Source: Spirochaetaceae bacterium
GTDB taxonomy: Bacteria; Spirochaetota; Spirochaetia; SZUA-6; DRHE01
DNA: 61,068 nucleotides
Reading direction: 5' to 3'
NCBI GenBank assembly: GCA_020353535.1
Contig: CP070696.1
Span: 1,894,494-1,955,561 of the forward strand
Part shown: piece after piece, positions 16,806-25,707 of the stretch
Position numbering within the stretch: position 1 is the stretch's first letter
Layout of the letters: the number at the start of each line of letters is the position of its first letter
The notes under the pieces: generated by a model
What the model was told of the DNA's origin: nothing
What the model saw: the letters and a program-made list of their open reading frames with translations, nothing else
Database searches by the model: none
Translations under genes and position numbers: made by a program

Positions 16806-17901
16806 CTTTGTTTCCGTGCTTTCCGTATGCAGTTTTGTAAGACGAGAGCGAGGCAGAGCCTCGTGCTTCAATGGTTACCGCAATAGCCTCGTGGTCGGAC
16901 AAATCACTCCCATCCAGCGGGTCTACCGCCTCGAGCACCTCGGGGCGGTAGACTTCCAGTCCACGGACCAGGAACCAATCAATCTTCATCGATCGGCTGC
17001 CGGGGGAAGCGACCGAGGACAGCCTCTGGGTCGGCGCCTCCGCCTGATTGGCCGGATCCCATACGTAACCGTAGCGCCTGGCGAGAGCGAACAGGGGCTC
17101 GTAGGTGACAGGATTTGACAGTCGATTCGGGTCTTGAGACAGCGCCCTCTGCAACATCACCTCGTCCTCGAGATCAGCGTGGCTCACCGAAAATGTGTTC
17201 AGGTCGCCGCCGACCAGGGCCGGCTCGCTGGACCCGTACGAGTCGACGGCGTCGAAAAGAATCCGCATCTGGGCGGCACGATCCTCGGCGTCGGTGTGGC
17301 TTTCCAGGTGCAGCGAAGCGAAGACAACCGGCACGCCGGACACAGGGACACGGGCTAGAAGTGCAATACGTCCGCCGACGCGTCGCTCACCCCGTGTGCC
17401 GTCGAACCAGCCTGCCGATCGCTCCAGGCGAACCACTCTTACCTCCAGGGGATGCCAGCGAAACAGCACGGCCGCACCGTGGTAGCCGACTAGATTGTCC
17501 TGTCCGGCATAGAGTCGCCTCTCCTCCGCGTCACCCAATCCCAGCTCTAAAAACTCAATAGCAAAAGCATACCCGCACCGCAGCCGCTCGGCCAGCACGC
17601 GGGTTGTATGGAGCTGGTCCGAACGAGCCATACCCCAGTCCATTTCCGACATGAGGATCAGATCCGCGTTCTGATCCTGCAGAAAACGGACGGCGGCATC
17701 GATCCGGCGGCAGCGCTGCGCGTTCCAGGCAACCACCCGACAGGATCGATCGGGTGGAGCCATATCGATCGGCGGCGGCTGCATTTCCACTTCTGCAAGA
17801 AACGGCATCTCCCCGAGCAAGCGGTCGTGTACCGCACGGGTGGCAGGGAGATGTACGATTTGTCGACGTTGTTCGACCGGCAGTATCGGTATCGGGTTCA
17901 T
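16792..17901 (-). CDS. Endonuclease/exonuclease/phosphatase-fold hydrolase
   Basis: 369 residues starting at the ATG at 17901, with AAGGAAG six bases upstream. The core motifs of the fold are in order: VVAWNAQRC (N60), LILMSEMDWG (E86), FASLHLESHTD, GGDLNTF, and LSDHEAI with the catalytic D-H pair. No signal peptide is visible. The family includes nucleases, sphingomyelinases and inositol phosphatases; the substrate cannot be inferred. About 40 extra N-terminal residues precede the fold. The 3' end overlaps the creatininase-family gene, so both are probably used together. GC content is higher than in the genes before 14 kb. Confidence 0.85.
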   Translation of the reverse strand: MNPIPILPVEQRRQIVHLPATRAVHDRLLGEMPFLAEVEMQPPPIDMAPPDRSCRVVAWNAQRCRRIDAAVRFLQDQNADLILMSEMDWGMARSDQLHTTRVLAERLRCGYAFAIEFLELGLGDAEERRLYAGQDNLVGYHGAAVLFRWHPLEVRVVRLERSAGWFDGTRGERRVGGRIALLARVPVSGVPVVFASLHLESHTDAEDRAAQMRILFDAVDSYGSSEPALVGGDLNTFSVSHADLEDEVMLQRALSQDPNRLSNPVTYEPLFALARRYGYVWDPANQAEAPTQRLSSVASPGSRSMKIDWFLVRGLEVYRPEVLEAVDPLDGSDLSDHEAIAVTIEARGSASLSSYKTAYGKHGNKDDKS

Positions 17902-18129
17902 GAAAAACTTCCTTATTGGCGGGGACTCCACACAATTCTCTGAACGCAACAATTTTTATGGCATCCTCTTGAGCAAGTAGGCTTATGATTATTCGCTGTT
18001 GGTCCAGCTGTAGAATGCCCTATCTTGTGATAAACTTATATGGCCCCAAGTAATAATGCTGTGTTTTTTTGCAGTTTTCTGGCTAGTTTCATCAACATAC
18101 CGGGGGAGTTTAGAGATAATTCAAGGATC

Positions 18130-18924
18130 ATGGAACCGGTAATCTGCTTTGAGATGCTCTTTCCGAACCTCGAACCGCAGGATAAGGTGGCCCGAATTGC
18201 CGCGGCCGGCTTTCGGGCGGTGGAATTCTGGGGTTGGCGGGACAAAAATGTTGCTGCATTGCGGGCAGCCTGTTCTCGTCACGGAGTGGGTGTTGCTAAC
18301 TTCAGCGGGCACCGACGGGGAGACCTGATTGCTCCGGACACGTGGGCGCTCTTTTTTACGGATCTCGGGGATGCGATAGAAACGGCCCGCTTTTTGGGGT
18401 GCTCTACCTTGATGCTCCTTTCCAACGAGCTGGGGGAAGGAGGAAAAGTGCTGAACACGTATCCCGATCTGACCGCGGCGCAGAAGCGCCGCAATCTGGC
18501 CAGAGGACTCGAAGAGGCTCTTGAACGAATCCCGGAGGGGCTCCAGCTGGTTTTGGAACCGCTGAACACCCGAATCGATCACGCCGGTTACTATCTCGAG
18601 GACATGGAGACCGCTGTATCCCTGATACGAGAGATCAAAGATCCCAGACTCAAGATCCTCTGCGATCTGTATCATCTAGGTGTGATGGGGCAGGACCTAG
18701 AAGCGGTCATCGGTGGACATATCGATCAGATAGGCTACTTTCACATCGCCGACTTCCCCGGCCGCCACGAACCCGGAACTGGAAACGCCGATTGGCGCTT
18801 GCTCCTTCGCCAAATAATCCGCAGCGGCTACAACGGACCGGTCGGATTCGAGTATTCGCCGGAAAAAGACTCTGCGGAATCTCTCCACAAAATTCAAGCC
18901 TTGTGGGAGGAACTGTTCGTATAA
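18130..18924 (+). CDS. Hydroxypyruvate-isomerase-like TIM-barrel protein
   Basis: 264 residues from the ATG at 18130; an upstream ATG at 18040 adds a non-homologous stretch. Metal and catalytic segments match the Hyi family: VLEPLNTRIDH, ILCDLYHLGVM, YFHIADFPGRHEPGTG and FEYSP. E. coli Hyi interconverts hydroxypyruvate and tartronate semialdehyde, but many relatives act on ketose or 3-keto sugars. It stands alone on the plus strand, convergent with the dehydrogenase gene. The nearby Gfo/Idh genes favour a sugar role; this is inference. Confidence 0.82.
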   Translation: MEPVICFEMLFPNLEPQDKVARIAAAGFRAVEFWGWRDKNVAALRAACSRHGVGVANFSGHRRGDLIAPDTWALFFTDLGDAIETARFLGCSTLMLLSNELGEGGKVLNTYPDLTAAQKRRNLARGLEEALERIPEGLQLVLEPLNTRIDHAGYYLEDMETAVSLIREIKDPRLKILCDLYHLGVMGQDLEAVIGGHIDQIGYFHIADFPGRHEPGTGNADWRLLLRQIIRSGYNGPVGFEYSPEKDSAESLHKIQALWEELFV

Positions 18925-18939
18925 TCAACAGCGAGAAGC

Positions 18940-19899
18940 TCAGGGAAAGGTCACCACTCCCTTTATATACCCGTCCATTCGTGATGTAGCCGTTTCAAAC
19001 AGCTCCTTTACTGAACTGAAAGAAGCGGAATGGGTCACCAGCTTTTGGTTGCGGAATGTGCCGTTTGCCATGAGGGAGATCGCCCTTGGATAAAGATCTC
19101 CGAAATGCGGATTCATTTCGGGACCAAGGTTGAGCAATCGCCAAGAGTTGACATGCCAGCGCTCCAAGTCAAAGGTATAGTCATGATGATGCCAGGCAAA
19201 GATTACGACGCTACCGCCTACACGAACCAGCGACAAGGCCGGCTCCAACACCTCAGGGGCTCCTGCCGATTCGATCACCACATCACAGGTACTATGTAAT
19301 GACCGGTTCAATGATTCAGGCCGGATAATGGTATGAGCACCGAACTCTTCGGCCAGCTTCAACCTGCGCGCGTCGACGTCAACAGCAACGACACGCTTGG
19401 TTAAGTACCTATTCAGTCCCTGTATGAACAGCAAACCCATATAACCGCAGCCAATAACTGCTACGGTGTCTCCGGGTTGAAGGTTTGCATGGACGATTCC
19501 GTTCACAACGCAAACAACCGGTTCTACTAACCAATTAATCACGGGTTCGTCGCTTTCCGGGATTACAGCCACTTCAGAAATCCGCCGCAGCGCGTGGCGG
19601 GCTAGAAGAGCGCCGCCTGGAGATCCTATGGGGAGCTCGTGCATGGCCACCCTTTGTCCTTCCTCCAGACTTTTCACGCGATCGCCGATCTGAAGAACCC
19701 TGCCTACTCCTTCATGGCCTGCGGAGAATGGATAGGCATGATGTCGGGCAAAATTCCCCATATATGACTGGATATCCCAATTACAGATTCCACACGCTTC
19801 AAGGCTGACGAGTACTTCTTCCGGACCAGGATCCGGAATGTCCACCGATCTTATCTCAATTTTTCGCTCCCCTAGATACCACAAACTTTCTGTTTTCAT
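18940..19899 (-). CDS. Zinc-type medium-chain alcohol/polyol dehydrogenase
   Basis: 319 residues. The catalytic zinc ligands are seen in CGICNWD (C37) and GHEGVG (H62, E63), and the NAD site in VAVIGCGYMG. The four-cysteine structural-zinc loop of most family members is absent, which explains the short length. The family oxidises secondary alcohols of sugars or polyols with NAD(P). AAGGAG lies just before the ATG. It is a single gene, convergent with the Hyi-like gene. It could oxidise an inositol or sugar released by neighbouring pathways. Confidence 0.85.
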   Translation of the reverse strand: MKTESLWYLGERKIEIRSVDIPDPGPEEVLVSLEACGICNWDIQSYMGNFARHHAYPFSAGHEGVGRVLQIGDRVKSLEEGQRVAMHELPIGSPGGALLARHALRRISEVAVIPESDEPVINWLVEPVVCVVNGIVHANLQPGDTVAVIGCGYMGLLFIQGLNRYLTKRVVAVDVDARRLKLAEEFGAHTIIRPESLNRSLHSTCDVVIESAGAPEVLEPALSLVRVGGSVVIFAWHHHDYTFDLERWHVNSWRLLNLGPEMNPHFGDLYPRAISLMANGTFRNQKLVTHSASFSSVKELFETATSRMDGYIKGVVTFP

Positions 19900-20230
19900 C
19901 CTTCTCCTTAATTAAATATGAGCATCAGTTCCAGACTGGTTATAGTAGACTGGTTATAGTAGCAGGTTGTTGAATCCCGGTGAATCCTTGATTGCGGACC
20001 ATAAAGTGGACAGACCCGAAGAAATGGTCATCTATAGCGCCGCTATGTCCGGAGCTGAAGATAGAAAACGTCGTTTTCCTTTTGTTTGAAACCGCACGAG
20101 ATCAAGACCTTTCTTCTGATTCAAAGAAGCCCTGAGATATCGCGAAGAAAATATGCAAAGGCAGGGATCTTGATACGGCAACCATGAAGCGGGCTTGCCG
20201 TGTGTCGGGAATCACTGCCAAACTCCGCCC
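19900..20230. other. Intergenic stretch with no recognised gene
   Basis: 331 bases between two minus-strand operons. Apart from a 14-bp tandem duplication at 19933-19960, nothing firm is seen. A short plus-strand frame around 20000-20090 could be a decayed coding fragment but could not be tied to a family. Confidence 0.4.
19933..19960. repeat. 14-bp tandem duplication
   Basis: The 14-mer AGACTGGTTATAGT occurs twice in direct succession (19933-19946 and 19947-19960). It lies about 34 bases upstream of the dehydrogenase start, where it could affect a promoter, or it may be a simple slippage duplication. Confidence 0.85.
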
Positions 20231-22000
20231 TCAGCCGGCGCAGACGGCCAGCAGGTACCAGGCAGCGTGGGGGATCCACTGTTCACTCCAACGCCAGCGG
20301 TGTTCGCCGAGTCCGGCATAGGGGTCAGGGAGGAAGTCGATGTCCTCTTCATCGCTGAATCCTGCGGTGATGCCGTTGCAGATCCCCCCGAAGGCGTTAG
20401 AAAAGTTGGATTCATACTCCGGATTGTTTCGGCCGAAACCGTGGAGCATACAGGTGTCGAAGGGATTGAGCCCAAGGATCCAATTCAACTGATCCTGGGC
20501 GTAGGCAGCGAGGCGATTTGCCAGGTCGGGCGATAAGCAGGCCGCTGCCATTCTGGCGGCAGCGGCCAGAGAAGCCAAACGGGCATCCTCGCCCTGCCAC
20601 CAGTATCCCGTTTCGTTGGCGTGGGGGATGAAAAAAGCTGATCGCTTCGAACCCCCCACCGAGCGTACGTACTGTCTGGCATACCCGAAGGGATTGGGCA
20701 CTTCGGTGGTGACGGACAGCTCGAACAGCAGGGAGCAGCGAACCGCGGCCAGGGCTCGTTCGCTCAGGGATTTGTCAGGCTCGAGGTCTCGGTAACGCAG
20801 CAGGGATATCGCCGGCAGACCCGCTTCGGCGGCATGGAAGTAGGGACGGTCGCTGTCTTTGTCGGCCCGCCACCAATCCCGATAATGCTCGTCTGTGCTC
20901 AACCGCCCGATGAGTTGGGAAGCGCGACGCCGGGCCGCCTCCAAATATATATGCGTGTCGGCGATGCCGTGGAAGCGGCCGGCATTGTACAACTCGGCTG
21001 CAGCCAGGAGGGCGCAGTACTCGTCGATGATGTTCTCCCTGCCGTCGTCGAGATATTCCAGGTTGTGTTCCTCCAGGTGTTGGAAACCTGTTAGCGCCGC
21101 CCGAAAATACTCATCCGGCCCGAAATCCCGGGCTACGCCGAGGATGCTGATTCGAGCCAGGGCGGCAATCGCCAAACCTCCGCCCTGGCGGTAGCCGGCC
21201 TGGTAATCGTCGTACTTGTTCCCCGCCTGGGTGCGAAACGAGCAGATCTCCCGTTGTTCGGGGTCCTTCGACCATCTGTCGAACACGGTGACATAGAAGT
21301 AGCCAGCGGGATCCTGCATGCGCACGAGGAAATCAGCCCCGTAGAGAGCCTCCTCCAGCAGATCCGCTCGCAAGCTCTGCAGGATCGAGGCCGGTTGTGT
21401 TGATGAACCGGCAGCCTTTATGCCTAGGAGGTCCCGGGCTTCCAGAAAATTCCAGACCGCCATCGGTGTCTGCTGGGGATTCATGTAGTTGGCGTAGGAG
21501 AGGTGGCTGAGATATTTGCTGATGTCCCCCGAAGCGTCGTACCAGCCGCCGTGCACGTCTACCCGGTCGTTTCTGCTGCCGACAAAGCCGACGCTGTGAT
21601 CCGCCTGGTCCCAGATATCCGAACAACGCTGGGAGCGGAAGTACTGCAGCACCGCCATTAGAGATTTGTGCAGGAGCAGATCCTCTGCGACTTCGAACGG
21701 TGCCGATCGGATGCTGGAGGTCGCGTTTACGGGGAGCTCGATGATAAAATTGCCGGGTAGCGTGAGTGCTGAAAAATCCAGGGTCCAGAACCGCCAATCC
21801 CTCCAGCGGGCCACCGGTCCGATGAACCTGGCCCGTCCCTTGAAAACGGTCCTGTCTGATTCGGGATCAGCGAGGCGAAACTCGAGGGTTTGCTCGGGGG
21901 TGTTCGAAGTTCTGCGATCTCTGACGATCGCTTTCTTGCTGGAATTCGTATCATAACCGATGTGGTTGATGAACACCTCCATACTGCTGCGGGCTGCCAT
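20231..22000 (-). CDS. Glycoside hydrolase family 9 with N-terminal Ig-like domain
   Basis: 589 residues from the ATG at 22000, with AGGAGG seven bases upstream and overlapping the stop of the GH20 gene. Residues about 8-105 form the cellulase N-terminal Ig-like domain; the GH9 barrel follows, with GGWYDASGD at 151-159 holding the base-pair aspartates. Most GH9 enzymes read GGWYDAGD, so a serine is inserted here. There is no signal peptide, so it is cytoplasmic and probably cleaves imported oligosaccharides. Some intracellular GH9 enzymes with this layout are exo-glucosaminidases. Last gene of the ROK-controlled operon. Confidence 0.85.
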   Translation of the reverse strand: MAARSSMEVFINHIGYDTNSSKKAIVRDRRTSNTPEQTLEFRLADPESDRTVFKGRARFIGPVARWRDWRFWTLDFSALTLPGNFIIELPVNATSSIRSAPFEVAEDLLLHKSLMAVLQYFRSQRCSDIWDQADHSVGFVGSRNDRVDVHGGWYDASGDISKYLSHLSYANYMNPQQTPMAVWNFLEARDLLGIKAAGSSTQPASILQSLRADLLEEALYGADFLVRMQDPAGYFYVTVFDRWSKDPEQREICSFRTQAGNKYDDYQAGYRQGGGLAIAALARISILGVARDFGPDEYFRAALTGFQHLEEHNLEYLDDGRENIIDEYCALLAAAELYNAGRFHGIADTHIYLEAARRRASQLIGRLSTDEHYRDWWRADKDSDRPYFHAAEAGLPAISLLRYRDLEPDKSLSERALAAVRCSLLFELSVTTEVPNPFGYARQYVRSVGGSKRSAFFIPHANETGYWWQGEDARLASLAAAARMAAACLSPDLANRLAAYAQDQLNWILGLNPFDTCMLHGFGRNNPEYESNFSNAFGGICNGITAGFSDEEDIDFLPDPYAGLGEHRWRWSEQWIPHAAWYLLAVCAG

Positions 22001-22011
22001 GCCGAATCCTC

Positions 22012-23808
22012 CTATTCGGAGAGATAGCTGGCCCTCAAGGCGAGCATGCGTGCCACGCTGTCCGCCAGGCCCCCGGGTCGGGAGCGCTTCGGCCAAAGCT
22101 GCTTGTAACGCTCCACCAGAGACTCCAGCTCTTCAGCCAGGTCTCGCCGTGCGCTGACGGGGATCTCTTGTGTGGTCAATCCGCTCGTTGCGAAGCGCTG
22201 CTTGCCAAGACGGGCGGCATGGGCCATGAGATCAGCGGTGAAGCGAAGCTCCTGATAGAGGAGATCGGCGTCGTCGGATCGTATATCGGCGTTCTCCAGC
22301 AGTGAGAGGGCGTCCGCTATTCCGCTTTGTTCCCGGCTGAAGTCGTAGCCCCTGAATCGTGTCAGCTGCTCCACGTGGTACGGTTGAAGATCCAGAAGCA
22401 GCAGCACCGCCAGCACGCCGGCGTTACGCAGGCGCACAATCCCGTCATCGTATAGGTTTCCCAGAGTTATCACAGCTCTGGCCGCGTATCCGCTCTCATC
22501 CCGAAAGACATGGCGGGAAAGACAGGCCGGGATGTCGAGATCTGCCGCGGCATCCGGATTCCAGGAGGAAGCGGCGGCAAGCAGGTAGCCGGGGTAGGAT
22601 ACGGGAAGCTGCTGCCAGTGCCCATTGTCTCCCCAGTCGGTGAGCAGCAGCCCGGAAGCCCCGGCGCTACGGCCTTCCCTTGCTGCGCTCAGGATGTTCT
22701 GCCTGGCGTTGCGCCAGCGGCCGCCCAGGGTGTTCCAGGCGGAGGTGCCGGGGCACACGTAGTAGCGCAAATCCGCCCGGGCGAACACGCGGCTTTCGGT
22801 GGCAAAGGGGTGCTCCGCCTCGTATCCCCAATTCAGAGCGATTATGTCACGGGGCAGCTCATCGATGAGTTCCGGATGGTGGAGGATGATATCGCCGTAG
22901 AACTGCATGATTTTGCCACGCCTGGACAGCGCCTCGTGGATCTTGAGCATAAACTCCAGATACACCCGACCCACCCCCCTCTGTTCGCAAGCCTCCCGGC
23001 TGCGCCCCTGACCGAGTTCGAAGGGCTCATCTGCCCCCACGTTGATCATGTTGCTGGAAAAGTGAGGGAGCAGCTTGTCGTACAGATCGCGGAGCAAATT
23101 CAGGGACCCGGGATCCAGGGGATTGAGGGTCGTCGCCTGATGGCGGACACCTCCCCAGGGATCGACAAAGCTGCCCGTGGCTTCCGCCAGATGACTGTAG
23201 CGGGCGTGTTTCAGCCAGCGCTCCATATGGCCGAAGGAGTTCTGGCAGGGAACCAGCTCGATGGCACGATCCGAGCAGTAGCGGTCCAGCTGTTCCGCCT
23301 CCTCCGGGTCGATGGGTGAGGCCGCCTCCCAGACCGTTTCATGGTCGGGATAGGCAAAGGTGTGCTCGGTGTACAGCTGTACCTGGTTGATCTTCAGCTC
23401 CGCCCAGAGGTTGATCAGACTCTTCAGGGTTTCCATAGTCGGAACCCGGTCACGGCTGATGTCAAGCATTACCCCTCTGGTCTGTAACTCCGGCCGGTCC
23501 TCGATGTGGATGCAGGGGATACGGCCCGCCTGATCCGCCTGGCGGACCAGCTGGCGCAGGGTCATGAATCCATAGAATAGCCCGGGCTTGCCTCCGGCAA
23601 CCAGAGTCAGTCCCTGTGGGTTTACATTCAGCCGGTAGGCCTGGTTGTCCTTGAGCACTCCCGTGTCGATACGCGCTTTGACCCCACTTGGATTCATCGC
23701 CCCAATTGTATAGTCTGCCAGCTCCGATTCCAGGCTTGGGGGCAAGGCACAAGTTGTGTTGGTTCTGTCAAACGTTTTCGGCACCGGTACGAGGAGGATC
23801 TCTTCCAT
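22012..23808 (-). CDS. Glycoside hydrolase family 20 beta-N-acetylhexosaminidase-like enzyme
   Basis: 598 residues. The N-terminal alpha/beta domain (to about residue 100) and the barrel (TRGVMLDISRDRVPTMETL, 110-128) are present, and the catalytic Asp-Glu pair is D260-E261 in NVGADEPFELG. GH20 uses substrate-assisted catalysis on terminal GlcNAc or GalNAc. No signal peptide, so it acts in the cytoplasm on imported sugar. The C-terminal third is alpha-helical and specific to this branch. It sits between the second permease and the GH9 gene in the ROK-controlled operon. Confidence 0.88.
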   Translation of the reverse strand: MEEILLVPVPKTFDRTNTTCALPPSLESELADYTIGAMNPSGVKARIDTGVLKDNQAYRLNVNPQGLTLVAGGKPGLFYGFMTLRQLVRQADQAGRIPCIHIEDRPELQTRGVMLDISRDRVPTMETLKSLINLWAELKINQVQLYTEHTFAYPDHETVWEAASPIDPEEAEQLDRYCSDRAIELVPCQNSFGHMERWLKHARYSHLAEATGSFVDPWGGVRHQATTLNPLDPGSLNLLRDLYDKLLPHFSSNMINVGADEPFELGQGRSREACEQRGVGRVYLEFMLKIHEALSRRGKIMQFYGDIILHHPELIDELPRDIIALNWGYEAEHPFATESRVFARADLRYYVCPGTSAWNTLGGRWRNARQNILSAAREGRSAGASGLLLTDWGDNGHWQQLPVSYPGYLLAAASSWNPDAAADLDIPACLSRHVFRDESGYAARAVITLGNLYDDGIVRLRNAGVLAVLLLLDLQPYHVEQLTRFRGYDFSREQSGIADALSLLENADIRSDDADLLYQELRFTADLMAHAARLGKQRFATSGLTTQEIPVSARRDLAEELESLVERYKQLWPKRSRPGGLADSVARMLALRASYLSE

Positions 23809-23868
23809 ATGCTTTATCGTTTCCTTTGCTGCTTCCTGAAAGTACTCGCTTGGTCCCCGTCGAAAGAG

Positions 23869-24711
23869 CTACTCTTTCAGGGCACCGGCGGCAAAGCCCC
23901 TCGCTAGTTGATTATGAAAGAAAATGTAGAACAGGATCATCGGAAGTATAGCCACCACCAGGACGGCGAACTGAAGGCCGTAGTTTCTGGACCTTCCGGC
24001 GGCAAAAGCCAGCACCCCAACTGGAAGACTGCGAAGTGTTTCACCGCTGGTCAGTGTCAGCACGAAGATCAACTCGTTCCAATTCGAAAGGAACGAGAAG
24101 ATCAGCATGGTTGCTGCAACCGGCGTAGCCACCGGGATGATGATTTGCCGAAAGATCTGCAGATAGCTCGCTCCGTCGATCACCGCCGCTTCTTCCAGGG
24201 AATCGGGGATACCGCGGATATAGGAGGTAGCCAGATAGACGGCAAACGGCAGCCCAAAGGCGACGTAGGGAAGAATGACTCCGAGGCGGGTATCATCGAT
24301 GTGCAATTTCGTTTCCATGATGAACAGCGGGACCAGTACCGAGTGAACCGTAATGAGCAGACCCATGATGAAGAAAAAGTAAAAGAATCCTGAGATCTTG
24401 TATCTGAACTTGGCAAAACCATAACCAGCAGCCAAAGCCAGCAGCGTGGTAAGACCCGTGCCCACCGTAGAGTATATGATGCTGTTAATCAACAGGATTC
24501 CCAGATTCGCCCGGCGCCAGGCCTCGAAGTAGTTTTCGTAGTACACGGATTTGGGCAGAGCGAAGATGTGGCGGATGATTTCATTGTGTGGTTTTAAGGA
24601 GCTGTACAACAGCCACAGCAGAGGACCTATGGTCAGGATGGTGAAGGTTAGCATGATGATGTAAGCGGCTGCTTTCCAACCCGTATTTTTCCCTCTGATT
24701 TCCGTTGCCAT
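23869..24711 (-). CDS. Carbohydrate ABC transporter permease, MalG-type (third importer)
   Basis: 280 residues from the ATG at 24711. A TTG at 24726 would overlap the preceding stop, but the ATG has GAGGG about nine bases upstream. Six membrane helices; the EAA loop is SLEEAAVIDGASYLQIF; the end reads LARGFAAGALKE as expected. It is the inner half of the importer that probably brings in the oligosaccharides cut by the GH20, GH9 and GH2 enzymes. No ATPase gene is in the cluster. Confidence 0.92.
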   Translation of the reverse strand: MATEIRGKNTGWKAAAYIIMLTFTILTIGPLLWLLYSSLKPHNEIIRHIFALPKSVYYENYFEAWRRANLGILLINSIIYSTVGTGLTTLLALAAGYGFAKFRYKISGFFYFFFIMGLLITVHSVLVPLFIMETKLHIDDTRLGVILPYVAFGLPFAVYLATSYIRGIPDSLEEAAVIDGASYLQIFRQIIIPVATPVAATMLIFSFLSNWNELIFVLTLTSGETLRSLPVGVLAFAAGRSRNYGLQFAVLVVAILPMILFYIFFHNQLARGFAAGALKE

Positions 24712-24722
24712 TTTCTGTGCCC

Positions 24723-25613
24723 TCAAGCTTCGTAGCGGCGTTCGAATCGCCGAAAAACGATTTGAATAAGAGAGATCAGGCCCAGGCTCAAGGCTACAAT
24801 GATCACCGAGACGGCACTGCCGAAACCGTAGTTGTAATACTTGAAGGTGTTGACGTACATGTAGATAGCAATCACCTCGGTGTAGTGAGCCGGGCCCCCG
24901 CCGGTCATGGCGTAGATCAGGTCGAAACTCTTGAGGCTTCCGGAGATTGCGAACACGGCGGTAGTGAAAATGATATTGACCATGGACGGTAGAATTACCC
25001 TGCCCAGTATTTGCCCCTCAGTGGCACCATCGATGATTGCCGCTTCAATCACCGACGGTGAGATTTTCTGCAGATTGGCGATGTAGATCACCATGTAAAT
25101 CCCGGTATACATCCAGAGAATGACGAACAAAACCGGTACAATGGCGTAGTTTCTGCTCTCGAAGATCCCCAGAACGTAGCGCGGGTCATCCTTGATCAAA
25201 CGCATCAAGGCGGTGAAGATTCCTGCCGGAGAGAAGATCTGCGCCCAGAGGATAGCCACTACAACCGCGGAGATGGTAATGGGCAGGAAAATCATGGTTT
25301 CGAAAAACCTTCCTCCTGTTACCAGCTTCCGGTAGATTATATAGGCTAAAACGAAACCCAATGGAATTTGCCCAAAAACCGAGATTGCGACAACCAACAG
25401 GTTGTTACGCAAGCCGTGAAAAAAGACCGGATCGCTGAGTATCCGCAGGTATTGCTGCAGCCCTACGAACCGGGGAAGATCCAACCCCGACCATTTTGTA
25501 AAGCTCAAGCTGAGGCTGTAGAAGATGGGAAAGATTATGATGAAGGCGTAGATCAGTATGGCCGGTCCGGTCAGCAGGGTATAACTGACCCGTTTTAGAC
25601 TCTTCTCCGTCAT
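24723..25613 (-). CDS. Carbohydrate ABC transporter permease, MalF-type (third importer)
   Basis: 296 residues from the ATG at 25613 (GGGAG six bases upstream). A longer frame back to 25748 runs through the intergenic hairpin and adds a non-membrane tail, so it is rejected. MalF-type helices begin SYTLLTGPAILIYAFIIIF; the EAA loop is SVIEAAIIDGATEGQIL. Between it and the binding-protein gene is a 14-bp GC-rich hairpin. It pairs with the MalG-type permease 11 bases downstream. Confidence 0.92.
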   Translation of the reverse strand: MTEKSLKRVSYTLLTGPAILIYAFIIIFPIFYSLSLSFTKWSGLDLPRFVGLQQYLRILSDPVFFHGLRNNLLVVAISVFGQIPLGFVLAYIIYRKLVTGGRFFETMIFLPITISAVVVAILWAQIFSPAGIFTALMRLIKDDPRYVLGIFESRNYAIVPVLFVILWMYTGIYMVIYIANLQKISPSVIEAAIIDGATEGQILGRVILPSMVNIIFTTAVFAISGSLKSFDLIYAMTGGGPAHYTEVIAIYMYVNTFKYYNYGFGSAVSVIIVALSLGLISLIQIVFRRFERRYEA

Positions 25614-25651
25614 GGCGGCTCCCGCGTGAGGGTGATTAGGTAGGATAATAT

Positions 25652-25685
25652 CACCCGGGATGGAAAAGATCTTCCGTCCCGGGTG
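25652..25685 (-). repeat. Hairpin between binding-protein and permease genes (third importer)
   Basis: CACCCGGGATGGAA (25652-25665) pairs with TTCCGTCCCGGGTG (25672-25685), 14 positions with one mismatch, around a six-base loop. It sits between the binding-protein stop and the MalF-type start, as in the other two importers, and has no following T-run. Probable mRNA-stabilising or expression-balancing element. Confidence 0.75.
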
Positions 25686-25707
25686 CAGTTTCGGACAGGC
25701 TCGAGAA

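Noticed and set aside
19980..20100. Possible insertion-sequence remnant
   Set aside because: A short frame and the phrase AAAGTGGACAG looked suggestive, but no inverted ends, target duplication or transposase motif could be found.
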